NCBI GenBank assembly: GCA_937916185.1
Contig: CALGGD010000125.1
Location: 1-6,941 of the forward strand
Length of the DNA stretch: 6,941 bases
Direction: 5' to 3'
Source of the DNA: an uncultured Oxalobacter sp.
GTDB taxonomy: Bacteria > Pseudomonadota > Gammaproteobacteria > Burkholderiales > Burkholderiaceae_D
In this document: positions 1 to 5,381 of the stretch, piece after piece
Numbering within the stretch: the stretch's first letter is position 1
Layout: every line of letters starts with the position of its first letter
Program-made: the position numbers and the translations under genes
The notes under the pieces: generated by a model
The model's database searches: none
What the model saw: the letters and a program-made list of their open reading frames with translations, nothing else
What the model was told of the DNA's origin: nothing

Positions 1-27
1 TCCTGACTGCCTTCCTGGCCGGGATCG

Positions 28-432
28 ATGGTGTTTGTCTCATTGCTCAATGAAATCCTGAAAGACAGGCTGCCAGAGGATGTCACCGGATACATGCTGG
101 GCAAGCAGTTCCGTATTGCAGTGACCGATGCCAACATCCATTTCAATTTTGCCTGGACAAAAGGCGGTTTTGTCCCTGCCTGGGATGATGTGGCGCCTGA
201 CCTGACCATCTCTGCCAGTGCACAGGATTTCTACCGGTTGGCAAGGCGTGAAGAAGACCCTGATACCCTGTTCTTCAGCCGCCGCCTGGTGATGGAAGGG
301 GATACTGAGCTGGGGCTGATGATTAAGAACACCCTGGATGCGATGGAACTCAATGTCTTTGAATTGTTGAAAGCGCTGCCTGCCCAGAAACTCCAGTCGC
401 TTTTCCCCAACCGGCAGAAGAGAGGCCATTAA
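28..432 (+). CDS. ubiT: UbiT-like SCP2 domain protein, anaerobic ubiquinone biosynthesis accessory factor
   Basis: UbiT proteins carry an SCP2 lipid-binding fold and, with UbiU and UbiV, support oxygen-independent ubiquinone synthesis. The call rests on residues 74-107: the run from EDPDTLFF through RRLVMEGDTELGL to the NTLDAMEL region closely follows the same stretch of E. coli UbiT (YhbT), as I remember it. The protein is 134 residues against about 174 in E. coli, and most of the shortfall is at the N terminus. The ATG at 28 is the first standard start after an in-frame TGA at 4-6. However, the codons between them (LPSWPGS) look like family N-terminal sequence (a Leu-Pro-x-Trp-Pro stretch), so the true start or an upstream disruption is unresolved. 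There is no clear ribosome binding site. The stop is TAA at 430-432. The family is clear; intactness is not. Its presence suggests quinone-based anaerobic respiration in the host. Confidence 0.85.
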   Translation: MVFVSLLNEILKDRLPEDVTGYMLGKQFRIAVTDANIHFNFAWTKGGFVPAWDDVAPDLTISASAQDFYRLARREEDPDTLFFSRRLVMEGDTELGLMIKNTLDAMELNVFELLKALPAQKLQSLFPNRQKRGH

Positions 433-470
433 AGTGCCTGTCCCTTCACCTTTCCCATCAGAGATTAACA

Positions 471-527
471 ACTGCTTTTAAAATTATTCTTATAAATCAA
501 TAGATAATCAATTTAAATTAAAGCAGT
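471..527. repeat. 8-bp inverted repeat in AT-rich gap
   Basis: ACTGCTTT at 471-478 is matched by its exact reverse complement AAAGCAGT at 520-527, with 41 AT-rich bases between them. The arms might extend imperfectly inward. There is no following T-run on the + strand, so it is not an evident terminator. It could be a weak terminator remnant of ubiT, a protein site, or a rearrangement scar. A short repeat in AT-rich DNA may also arise by chance. Confidence 0.35.
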
Positions 528-542
528 AGATAAAATAATTGA

Positions 543-743
543 TGCGCTGCCAGTTGTCATGATCCCGTCCGAAAGACCTGTTTGGTGCTTCATGACGAAC
601 TCAAGGCAAAAGGCATCTATGTCGGCACCGTAACCATCATGGGGGAAATCAAGCCCGGTACGCATTTTGACCCAGCAGACATCGCTGCAAAATATTGGGA
701 ACTCTATACCAAAAAAGATGCTGTTGAATACCTGTTCCGATAG
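543..743 (+). pseudogene. C-terminal remnant of a short-chain dehydrogenase/reductase (SDR)
   Basis: The frame ending at TAG 741-743 gives a sensible protein tail from about 585: VLHDELKAKGIYVGTVTI, then MGEIKPGTHFDPADIA, an AKYWELY stretch, and a final EYLFR. This matches the C-terminal part of one SDR group, in which a helix (SLHDELKP-like) is followed by GIxVxTVTI, PGTHFDP and YW. The N-terminal Rossmann half is absent: there is no TGxxxGxG or YxxxK motif in the window, and a TGA in the same frame at 540-542 closes it off. No usable ATG precedes the conserved part. I infer a gene reduced by deletion, perhaps with a frameshift near 570-590. Only the tail is supported, and the substrate cannot be guessed. 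It is co-directional with the flanking genes. Confidence 0.6.
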
Positions 744-789
744 AATAGCCACCTCATGCAATATAAGAGAACCCTTGATGTTTGTTTGA

Positions 790-1794
790 ATGACTGACCA
801 GGAAAAAACAACAGGTTATAGAAACCGTAAAACTTCCGTTGCGCCGATGCTCGATTGGACAGACCGTCATTGCCGTTATTTCCACCGTCTAATCAGCCGT
901 CATACCTGGCTGTACACCGAGATGGTGACAACGGGTGCATTGTTACATGGCGATATCGCCCGGCATCTGGATTTCAGCGAAGAAGAACATCCTGTCGCAC
1001 TGCAGCTGGGGGGCAGCGCCCCACAGGAACTGGGTGTCTGTGCGAAGCTGGGCGAAAAATGGGGGTATGACGAAATCAACCTCAACTGTGGCTGTCCGTC
1101 AGAACGTGTGCAGAAGGGGGCTTTCGGTGCCTGCCTGATGAAAGAGTCTTCGTTGGTTGCACAGTGTGTCAAGGCGATGCAGGATGCGGTTTCCATCGAT
1201 GTTTCAGTCAAGCACCGGATTGGTGTGGATGATATCCATGCCTATGGCTTTGTCCGGGATTTCATGGGGGAACTGGCCGAGGCAGGTTGCCGGATATTCA
1301 TTGTCCATGCCCGGAACGCCATCCTGAAAGGGCTGTCCCCAAAAGAAAACCGGGATATTCCGCCATTGCACTATGAAACCGTCCATCAGCTGAAAAAGGA
1401 TTTCCCTGACTGCCAGGTCATCCTGAACGGAGGCATCGAGACAGCTGAGCAGGTTGCCGGGCAGCTTGAACAGGTTGATGGTGTCATGATTGGCAGGGCG
1501 GCTTACCATTATCCTTACCGGATGGCATCGTTCGATGCCCGTTTTTACGATGATGATGCCCAGGTCAGGACACCTGCACAGGTAGTCGAGGCGATGGTTC
1601 CCTATATCGACCGCCAGCTGTCGCTTTATGGCGCAAAGGGACTGCGCCTTCAGGGAATCACCCGGCATATGCTTGGGTTGATGGCAGGGTTGCCTGGTGC
1701 AAGGCGTTTCCGTCAGATCCTGTCGGATGCTTCCAGGCTATCAGCCAATGATCCTGCCATCCTGCTTGAGGCCTTGCAGGCAGTCCGTTTCTGA
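790..1794 (+). CDS. dusA: tRNA-dihydrouridine(20/20a) synthase DusA
   Basis: DusA is a flavin (FMN) enzyme that reduces uridines 20 and 20a in the D-loop of tRNA using NADPH. The 334-residue length fits the family. Visible landmarks, in TIM-barrel order, are SVAPMLDWTD at 16-25 (first strand and substrate loop), EMVTTGALLHGD at 44-55, QLGG at 72-75, and NLNCGCPSERVQ at 97-108, whose Cys102 is the expected catalytic cysteine. These are followed by FGACLM at 112-117, VKHRIG at 140-145 and VHARNA at 172-177 (flavin and tRNA contacts), NGGI at 213-216 and GRAAY at 235-239 (phosphate binding of FMN). FGACLM and the NLN-GCPS motif place it in DusA rather than DusB or DusC. A TGA at 787-789 in the same frame makes ATG 790 the only reasonable start. 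The ribosome binding site is weak. ybaK follows after 73 bases. Confidence 0.96.
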   Translation: MTDQEKTTGYRNRKTSVAPMLDWTDRHCRYFHRLISRHTWLYTEMVTTGALLHGDIARHLDFSEEEHPVALQLGGSAPQELGVCAKLGEKWGYDEINLNCGCPSERVQKGAFGACLMKESSLVAQCVKAMQDAVSIDVSVKHRIGVDDIHAYGFVRDFMGELAEAGCRIFIVHARNAILKGLSPKENRDIPPLHYETVHQLKKDFPDCQVILNGGIETAEQVAGQLEQVDGVMIGRAAYHYPYRMASFDARFYDDDAQVRTPAQVVEAMVPYIDRQLSLYGAKGLRLQGITRHMLGLMAGLPGARRFRQILSDASRLSANDPAILLEALQAVRF

Positions 1795-1860
1795 TTCAGG
1801 TGCTGATGCCTTGAATCTTGATGCCTGAAGCATCACAATGGACAGAAACATCTGAATCAG
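1791..1860. repeat. Nested inverted repeats between dusA and ybaK
   Basis: CTGATTCAG at 1791-1799 spans the dusA stop codon and is the exact reverse complement of CTGAATCAG at 1852-1860, just before the ybaK start. Between them, TGATGC at 1819-1824 and GCATCA at 1830-1835 form a six-pair hairpin with a five-base loop. There is no T-run, so it is not a standard intrinsic terminator. It may be an mRNA structure that protects or separates the two messages. The outer arms are each nearly self-palindromic, so they could pair in more than one way. Confidence 0.4.
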
Positions 1861-1867
1861 GTCTGCC

Positions 1868-2350
1868 ATGAAAGAAAAAATCTCCAAGACAAATGCCGCA
1901 AGGATGCTGGACAAGGCGAAAATCGCCTACCGGTTGATTCCATACCAGGTTGATGAGGATGACCTTTCTGCCACCCATGTGGCGGAAAGCCTCGGACAGG
2001 ACATTGAGCAGGTATTCAAGACATTGGTCCTGCATGGTGACAGGACAGGACATCTTGTCTGTGTCGTGCCGGGCAACCATGAGATTGACCTGAAGAAAGC
2101 AGCCAAGGTATCCGGTAACAAACGGTGCGAGATGATTGCCGTCAAGGCGCTTTTCCCGCTGACAGGTTATATAAGGGGCGGGTGCTCGCCACTTGGCATG
2201 AAGAAAAAGTTTCCGACGTATATCCATACCACACTGGAAAGTTTTGAGAAAATCTATGTCAGTGCGGGGCTGCGCGGGCTCCAGATTGAAATCGCGCCAA
2301 AAGACCTGGTGACGGCATTAAACGCCACCTTGGCGGATCTGACAGCATGA
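1868..2350 (+). CDS. ybaK: Cys-tRNA(Pro)/Cys-tRNA(Cys) deacylase YbaK
   Basis: YbaK (EbsC) hydrolyses cysteine wrongly attached to tRNA(Pro), acting in trans alongside prolyl-tRNA synthetase. The 160-residue protein is a single YbaK domain of normal length. It shows the QVFKTLVL block at 48-55, where Lys51 corresponds to the essential lysine of the family (Lys46 in E. coli); the DLKKAAK block at 74-80; the TGYIRGGCSPLGMKKK stretch at 99-114, which forms the substrate pocket loop; and IYVSAGLRGLQIEI at about 129-142. These features separate it from the related ProX and INS editing domains, which lack this combination. It follows dusA in the same direction after 73 bases, so both tRNA-related genes may share a transcript. 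The gap contains hairpins, and no promoter is obvious. The ATG at 1868 fits the family N terminus, although the ribosome binding site is poor. Confidence 0.95.
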   Translation: MKEKISKTNAARMLDKAKIAYRLIPYQVDEDDLSATHVAESLGQDIEQVFKTLVLHGDRTGHLVCVVPGNHEIDLKKAAKVSGNKRCEMIAVKALFPLTGYIRGGCSPLGMKKKFPTYIHTTLESFEKIYVSAGLRGLQIEIAPKDLVTALNATLADLTA

Positions 2351-2415
2351 CAGTACTGATGCATCAGATGGAATCGGTGTTCTTACAACAGAAAACGGCA
2401 GAAAATTTTCCAGCC

Positions 2416-2443
2416 GCATGAAAATAGGATAATTATTTCATGC
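2416..2443. promoter_or_regulatory. 8-bp palindrome overlapping a promoter region (possible operator)
   Basis: GCATGAAA at 2416-2423 and TTTCATGC at 2436-2443 are perfect reverse complements separated by 12 bases. The right arm lies just upstream of a TATAAT box at 2453-2458, where a -35 element would sit. The position suits a repressor or activator site for the Skp-like gene downstream. Alternatively, it could be a hairpin at the end of the ybaK message, but no T-run follows it. Confidence 0.35.
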
Positions 2444-2458
2444 CCGCGCATTTATAAT
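2430..2458 (+). promoter_or_regulatory. Candidate promoter for the OmpH/Skp-like gene
   Basis: A perfect TATAAT -10 box lies at 2453-2458. No good -35 box is found at the usual distance: the bases at 2430-2435 read TAATTA. It would therefore be a weak or activator-dependent sigma-70 promoter. The predicted start of transcription is about 85 bases before the chosen start codon at 2552. Confidence 0.35.
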
Positions 2459-2536
2459 GTCAGGATGAAGGGCAGGACTCTCTCTATGCAATGAGTGGCT
2501 GTCCATGCCCGTCTGACTTGTTCAAAGCTATTTGAT

Positions 2537-2541
2537 GGGAG
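2537..2541 (+). promoter_or_regulatory. Ribosome binding site choosing ATG 2552
   Basis: GGGAG lies ten bases before the ATG at 2552. This supports that start over the in-frame GTG at 2495, which would put 19 unconvincing residues ahead of the membrane anchor. Confidence 0.6.
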
Positions 2542-2551
2542 ATCTGACGAC

Positions 2552-3070
2552 ATGGATCGTAAAAGTTGGATTGTTACACTGGCATCTGCCACAGCACTGC
2601 TTTCCGCTGTTGGCTACTTTGCGTTCAGGAAATACCGTGCTTGGAAAAGGACGCCGATAGCCGTACTGGATGTCGATGCGGTTGTTACCCGTTCGTTGCC
2701 GGGACGTGCTGCTGCACAATACCTGAGGACGGCGAAAAATATCCTCCAGCGTAACATTGATGAAGTCAGGAAGCTGTATTCAGAGCGGGAGAACACACCG
2801 GAAGCAATCAAGGCCATCAATCAGGCAGAAGCGTTTGCCCAGCAGCAGACATTGATATACCAGCGCAAGCTGGACGAGGAAATCGAGAAAATCATCACAC
2901 AGGCTGTCAGGGTGTGGCTGTCATCCCATAGGAATGTCACAGCGGTTGTACCCGCAGACAAGACCTTGGGATACAACGCATCGTCAGACATCACCAAAGA
3001 AATCATGGCGGAAATCAGATGGTATAAACCTTCTTTCCCGCCGATGCCCCGTCCAAGGGGCGCATCATAA
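2552..3070 (+). CDS. Membrane-anchored OmpH/Skp-like coiled-coil protein
   Basis: The 172-residue product from ATG 2552 begins with a short polar segment, then one hydrophobic helix at about residues 6-25 (ending in GYFAF), followed by basic residues RKYRAWKR. This is an inner-membrane anchor with the rest probably in the periplasm; no lipobox or signal-peptidase site is evident. IAVLDVDAVV at 36-45 resembles the first strand of OmpH/Skp chaperones. Residues 53-122 are charged and helical (coiled-coil tentacle-like). VTAVVPADKTLGYNASSDIT at 129-148 resembles the closing strand and helix of that family, where a valine-rich strand precedes a Tyr-Asn...Asp-Ile-Thr segment. The tail is proline-rich (PSFPPMPRPRG). 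Skp chaperones deliver outer-membrane proteins, but the uncleaved anchor and short arms differ, so the exact job is unknown. It sits alone between its own promoter-like box and a strong terminator. Confidence 0.55.
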   Translation: MDRKSWIVTLASATALLSAVGYFAFRKYRAWKRTPIAVLDVDAVVTRSLPGRAAAQYLRTAKNILQRNIDEVRKLYSERENTPEAIKAINQAEAFAQQQTLIYQRKLDEEIEKIITQAVRVWLSSHRNVTAVVPADKTLGYNASSDITKEIMAEIRWYKPSFPPMPRPRGAS

Positions 3071-3092
3071 CCGGCTGTCCTGACAAAACCGG

Positions 3093-3127
3093 ATTCCCTG
3101 TTTCCTGATGGAGCAGGGAATTTTTTT
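3093..3127 (+). terminator. Intrinsic terminator after the Skp-like gene
   Basis: ATTCCCTG at 3093-3100 pairs with CAGGGAAT at 3114-3121. Further pairs, including wobbles, are possible toward a small loop. Seven T residues follow at 3121-3127. It ends the preceding gene's transcript 23 bases after its stop codon and isolates it from ppa. Confidence 0.85.
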
Positions 3128-3190
3128 AGGGCAAAACGCAACACCCCCGTCAAAACACATGGATTCCCCCATAAATCCGCATCCGTCTAT

Positions 3191-3218
3191 TTGAAAAGGG
3201 GAATGCTGCTGATAAACT
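3191..3218 (+). promoter_or_regulatory. ppa: Candidate sigma-70 promoter for ppa
   Basis: TTGAAA at 3191-3196 is followed after 16 bases by TAAACT at 3213-3218, about 65 bases before the ppa start. The match to consensus is fair, and the upstream gene is closed by a terminator, so ppa needs a promoter in this 155-base gap. No other candidate is better. Confidence 0.4.
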
Positions 3219-3268
3219 TGCGTCTGTCCTGATGTGGCGACAAGCCCATGACTTGAATATGAAAAACT

Positions 3269-3273
3269 AGGAG
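3269..3273 (+). promoter_or_regulatory. ppa: Strong ribosome binding site of ppa
   Basis: AGGAG, nine bases before the ATG, is the best Shine-Dalgarno sequence in the window. It fits high expression of pyrophosphatase. Confidence 0.75.
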
Positions 3274-3282
3274 CAACTATCA

Positions 3283-3816
3283 ATGAACATCTGGCACGAC
3301 CTTTCTGCTGACCGCGTCAAACCCAATGATTTCACTGCTGTCATCGAAATTGCAAAAGGTTCCAAAGTCAAATACGAACTCGATAAAGATACCGGCATGA
3401 TTGTCATGGACCGCATCCTGCACACATCCACACAGTATCCAGCCAATTATGGTTTCATTCCTAAGACCTATGCTGATGATGGCGATCCGCTGGACGTCCT
3501 GCTCATCTGCTCTGAAAACCTGATGCCAAACACACTGGTCCGCTGTTTCCCGATTGGTGTCATCATGATGGAAGATGGTGGAGACAAGGACGAAAAGATT
3601 ATTGCGCTGCCATTCGGTGATCCTGTCTATAACGGCTACAGGGAACTCAGCGATATCCCAGAACACCTTGTCAAGGAAATGGCGCATTTCTTCTCTGTCT
3701 ATAAGGCTCTTGAAGGCAAGAAAACCCTGATTGAAGGGGTCAAAGACCGTAAGGCTGCTGAAGAAATCATCACAGCATGCATCGAGAAATACAACAAGGC
3801 TTTCCCTGCGAAATAA
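3283..3816 (+). CDS. ppa: Inorganic pyrophosphatase, family I
   Basis: This cytoplasmic enzyme splits pyrophosphate into two phosphates with Mg2+, pulling biosynthetic reactions forward. The 177-residue length is typical of bacterial family I enzymes. The signature DDGDPLDVL at 65-73 holds metal ligands Asp66, Asp68 and Asp71. Other active-site residues known from the E. coli enzyme are also present: Glu22, Lys30, Glu32, Arg44, Tyr52, Tyr56, Asp98, Asp103, Lys105, Tyr140 and Lys141, so catalysis should be intact. The ATG at 3283 is supported by AGGAG at 3269-3273, nine bases upstream. The gene stands alone: a terminator precedes its promoter region and another strong one follows it, as expected for a constitutive housekeeping unit. 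I see no oddity. Confidence 0.98.
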   Translation: MNIWHDLSADRVKPNDFTAVIEIAKGSKVKYELDKDTGMIVMDRILHTSTQYPANYGFIPKTYADDGDPLDVLLICSENLMPNTLVRCFPIGVIMMEDGGDKDEKIIALPFGDPVYNGYRELSDIPEHLVKEMAHFFSVYKALEGKKTLIEGVKDRKAAEEIITACIEKYNKAFPAK

Positions 3817-3840
3817 CAGCAGGCGCAGACTGGACTGAAG

Positions 3841-3877
3841 ACAGGAAATCCTTTAAAAGGGTTTCCTGTTGTTTTTT
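3841..3877 (+). terminator. Intrinsic terminator of ppa
   Basis: ACAGGAAATCCTT at 3841-3853 pairs with the sequence ending in TTTCCTGT at 3862-3869. This gives a stem of about 13 pairs with one wobble and a very small loop. TTGTTTTTT at 3869-3877 provides the T-run. It begins 25 bases after the ppa stop and ends 38 bases before the MFS gene. Confidence 0.9.
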
Positions 3878-3915
3878 CAGAAAGCAGTGGGAAGCACCGC
3901 ATTGGGCATTGAGAC

Positions 3916-5316
3916 ATGTCAGACCGGGAACATCCTCTTGACAGTCAGACGGCAAAGATCCTGCCATGGATTATTGCCGTGGCATTCTTCATGCAGATGC
4001 TTGATGGCACAGCACTCAATACCGCATTGCCCTCCATGGCGGCTGATATGGAAACCACTCCAATCCATATGCAGAGCGTTGTCATCTCCTATGCACTCAC
4101 ACTGGCTTTCATGATTCCGGCATCCGGTTGGATTGCCGAGCATTTCGGTGCGAAACGGGTGTTCATGGCGGCCATGACCCTCTTCACTGTCAGTTCCCTC
4201 GCATGTGGCGTATCACAGACACTGCCAATGATTGTCATTTTCCGTATCGTACAGGGAATTGGCGGCGCCTTGATGGTACCGGTCGGCCGCTTGATTGCAC
4301 TCAAGGCTTATCCACGGGATCAGTTTGTCGATATCCTCAGTTTCATCACCATGCCCAGCCTGATAGGTCCCCTGATTGGTCCGACCCTTGGTGGCTTGAT
4401 GGTGGAATACCTTTCTTGGCACTGGATATTCTTTATCAACCTGCCGGTTGGTGTGATAGGACTGGTTATGACTGCCCGTTATATGCCTTTACTTGACAAA
4501 TCAGATAACCAGGTGCCATTTGACTTGTTGGGCTTTCTGATGTTTGGCAGTTTCATGCTCAGTATCACCATCGGTCTTGAAGGTATTGGGGAATTCCATT
4601 TTCCGGTCAGCATCACAACGGCGCTGCTTGCCGCTGGAACGGTCAGCATCCTGATTTATTTTCTCTATGCCAGAAAGAAAGCATCACCGATCTTTTCAAT
4701 CAGCCTTTTTCATGTCCGCAATTTCAGGATCGGCATCCTCGGTAACATCTGTGCAAGGCTTGGCAACGGTGCGATGCCGTTCCTGACCCCTTTGCTGCTG
4801 CAGATGGGATTGGGCTATTCCCCTATGCAGGCAGGGATGATGATGATTCCAATGACAGTCGGCGCCATTGCGGCAAAATGGGTTGTGACAAGACTGGTTC
4901 ACCGGTTCGGGTTCAAGCCCGTGCTGGTCATCAATACCATGCTGCTCGGTGGCATGATTGCGGTTTACAGCCTGATAACGCCCGAGATGGATTATTGGGT
5001 CATGCTGGGCATCTTCACCGTCTTTGGATTGGTCAATTCCACCCAGTTCACCGCCATGAACACGGTCACGCTTGTTGACCTTTCGCAGCAGCAGGCAAGC
5101 AGTGGCAACAGCATGTTTGCCGCTGTGCAGCAACTTTCCATGGGAATGGGGGTCGCTGTTGCAGCCTCCATCCTGGATTATTTCTTGGAGCCCGCCAGCC
5201 ATCAGGCAGGTACCGCCATACTCGATGCCCTGTCATCGACCTATATCTGCCTTGGCACCATTGCTTTCATTTCCACCATCCTGTTTGTCCAGCTGGGCAA
5301 AAGTTCTGTCAGATAA
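3916..5316 (+). CDS. mdtD: MFS drug exporter, DHA2 family, MdtD-like
   Basis: This is an inner-membrane proton-driven exporter of the 14-helix DHA2 group. The 466-residue protein is a chain of hydrophobic helices. LDGTALNTALPSMA at 29-42 is the DHA2 motif in helix 1, with Asp30. GWIAEHFGAKRVF at 71-83 is MFS motif A, RIVQGIGGALMVPVGR at 110-125 contains motif B with Arg110, and GPLIGPTLGG at 151-160 is the antiporter motif C. SWHWIFFINLPVG at 167-179 is a hallmark of the EmrB/MdtD group. Length and local wording (HMQSVVISYALT, MVPVGRL, FGLVNSTQF, ASSGNS) resemble E. coli MdtD closely. Here it is not beside mdtABC or baeSR, so the substrate cannot be inferred from context. The ribosome binding site is weak, and no clear promoter lies in the 38 bases after the ppa terminator, so readthrough may supply it. 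The TSUP gene follows. Confidence 0.9.
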   Translation: MSDREHPLDSQTAKILPWIIAVAFFMQMLDGTALNTALPSMAADMETTPIHMQSVVISYALTLAFMIPASGWIAEHFGAKRVFMAAMTLFTVSSLACGVSQTLPMIVIFRIVQGIGGALMVPVGRLIALKAYPRDQFVDILSFITMPSLIGPLIGPTLGGLMVEYLSWHWIFFINLPVGVIGLVMTARYMPLLDKSDNQVPFDLLGFLMFGSFMLSITIGLEGIGEFHFPVSITTALLAAGTVSILIYFLYARKKASPIFSISLFHVRNFRIGILGNICARLGNGAMPFLTPLLLQMGLGYSPMQAGMMMIPMTVGAIAAKWVVTRLVHRFGFKPVLVINTMLLGGMIAVYSLITPEMDYWVMLGIFTVFGLVNSTQFTAMNTVTLVDLSQQQASSGNSMFAAVQQLSMGMGVAVAASILDYFLEPASHQAGTAILDALSSTYICLGTIAFISTILFVQLGKSSVR

Positions 5317-5336
5317 CGGAAAGAACTCAGGCACTT

Positions 5337-5353
5337 GGCATATAATAAATGCC
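5337..5353 (+). promoter_or_regulatory. -10-like box inside a palindrome upstream of the TSUP gene
   Basis: GGCAT at 5337-5341 and ATGCC at 5349-5353 are inverted arms around seven AT bases, and TATAAT at 5341-5346 lies inside. A convincing -35 is not seen (GGAAAG at 5318-5323). The arrangement could be a regulated promoter with an operator over its -10. It would start the TSUP transcript very close to the start codon, giving a short or absent leader if ATG 5382 is used. Confidence 0.35.
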
Positions 5354-5381
5354 TTCATCAGGGTGATTGGCTGATTTTCCA

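Larger units (their letters stand above)
433..789. other. 357-base intergenic gap with AT-rich segment and gene remnant
   Basis: No intact gene lies between ubiT and dusA. Bases from about 465 to 540 are strongly AT-rich, unlike both neighbours, and contain an inverted repeat. From about 543 the composition returns to normal and a decayed dehydrogenase fragment follows, ending at 743. The last 46 bases lead into dusA without a convincing promoter or terminator. The arrangement looks like a scar left by deletion of most of a gene. Confidence 0.6.

Noticed and set aside
3..53. Short frame ending at TGA 51-53 that might be the C terminus of an upstream UbiV
   Set aside because: Only 16 residues (LTAFLAGIDGVCLIAQ) are visible, and the resemblance to UbiV ends is too slight; it also overlaps codons that look like UbiT N-terminal sequence.
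1204..1668. Reverse-strand open frame of 154 codons inside dusA
   Set aside because: It lies antisense to a clearly conserved enzyme and shows no recognisable motifs.
2495..2551. GTG start 57 bases upstream for the Skp-like protein
   Set aside because: It adds a polar, cysteine-containing stretch before the membrane helix and has no better ribosome binding site than ATG 2552.
4696..5202. Long reverse-strand open frame (168 codons) inside the MFS gene
   Set aside because: Its composition (many His, Gln and Asp) is what the antisense of a membrane-protein gene gives; no family pattern and no ribosome binding site.
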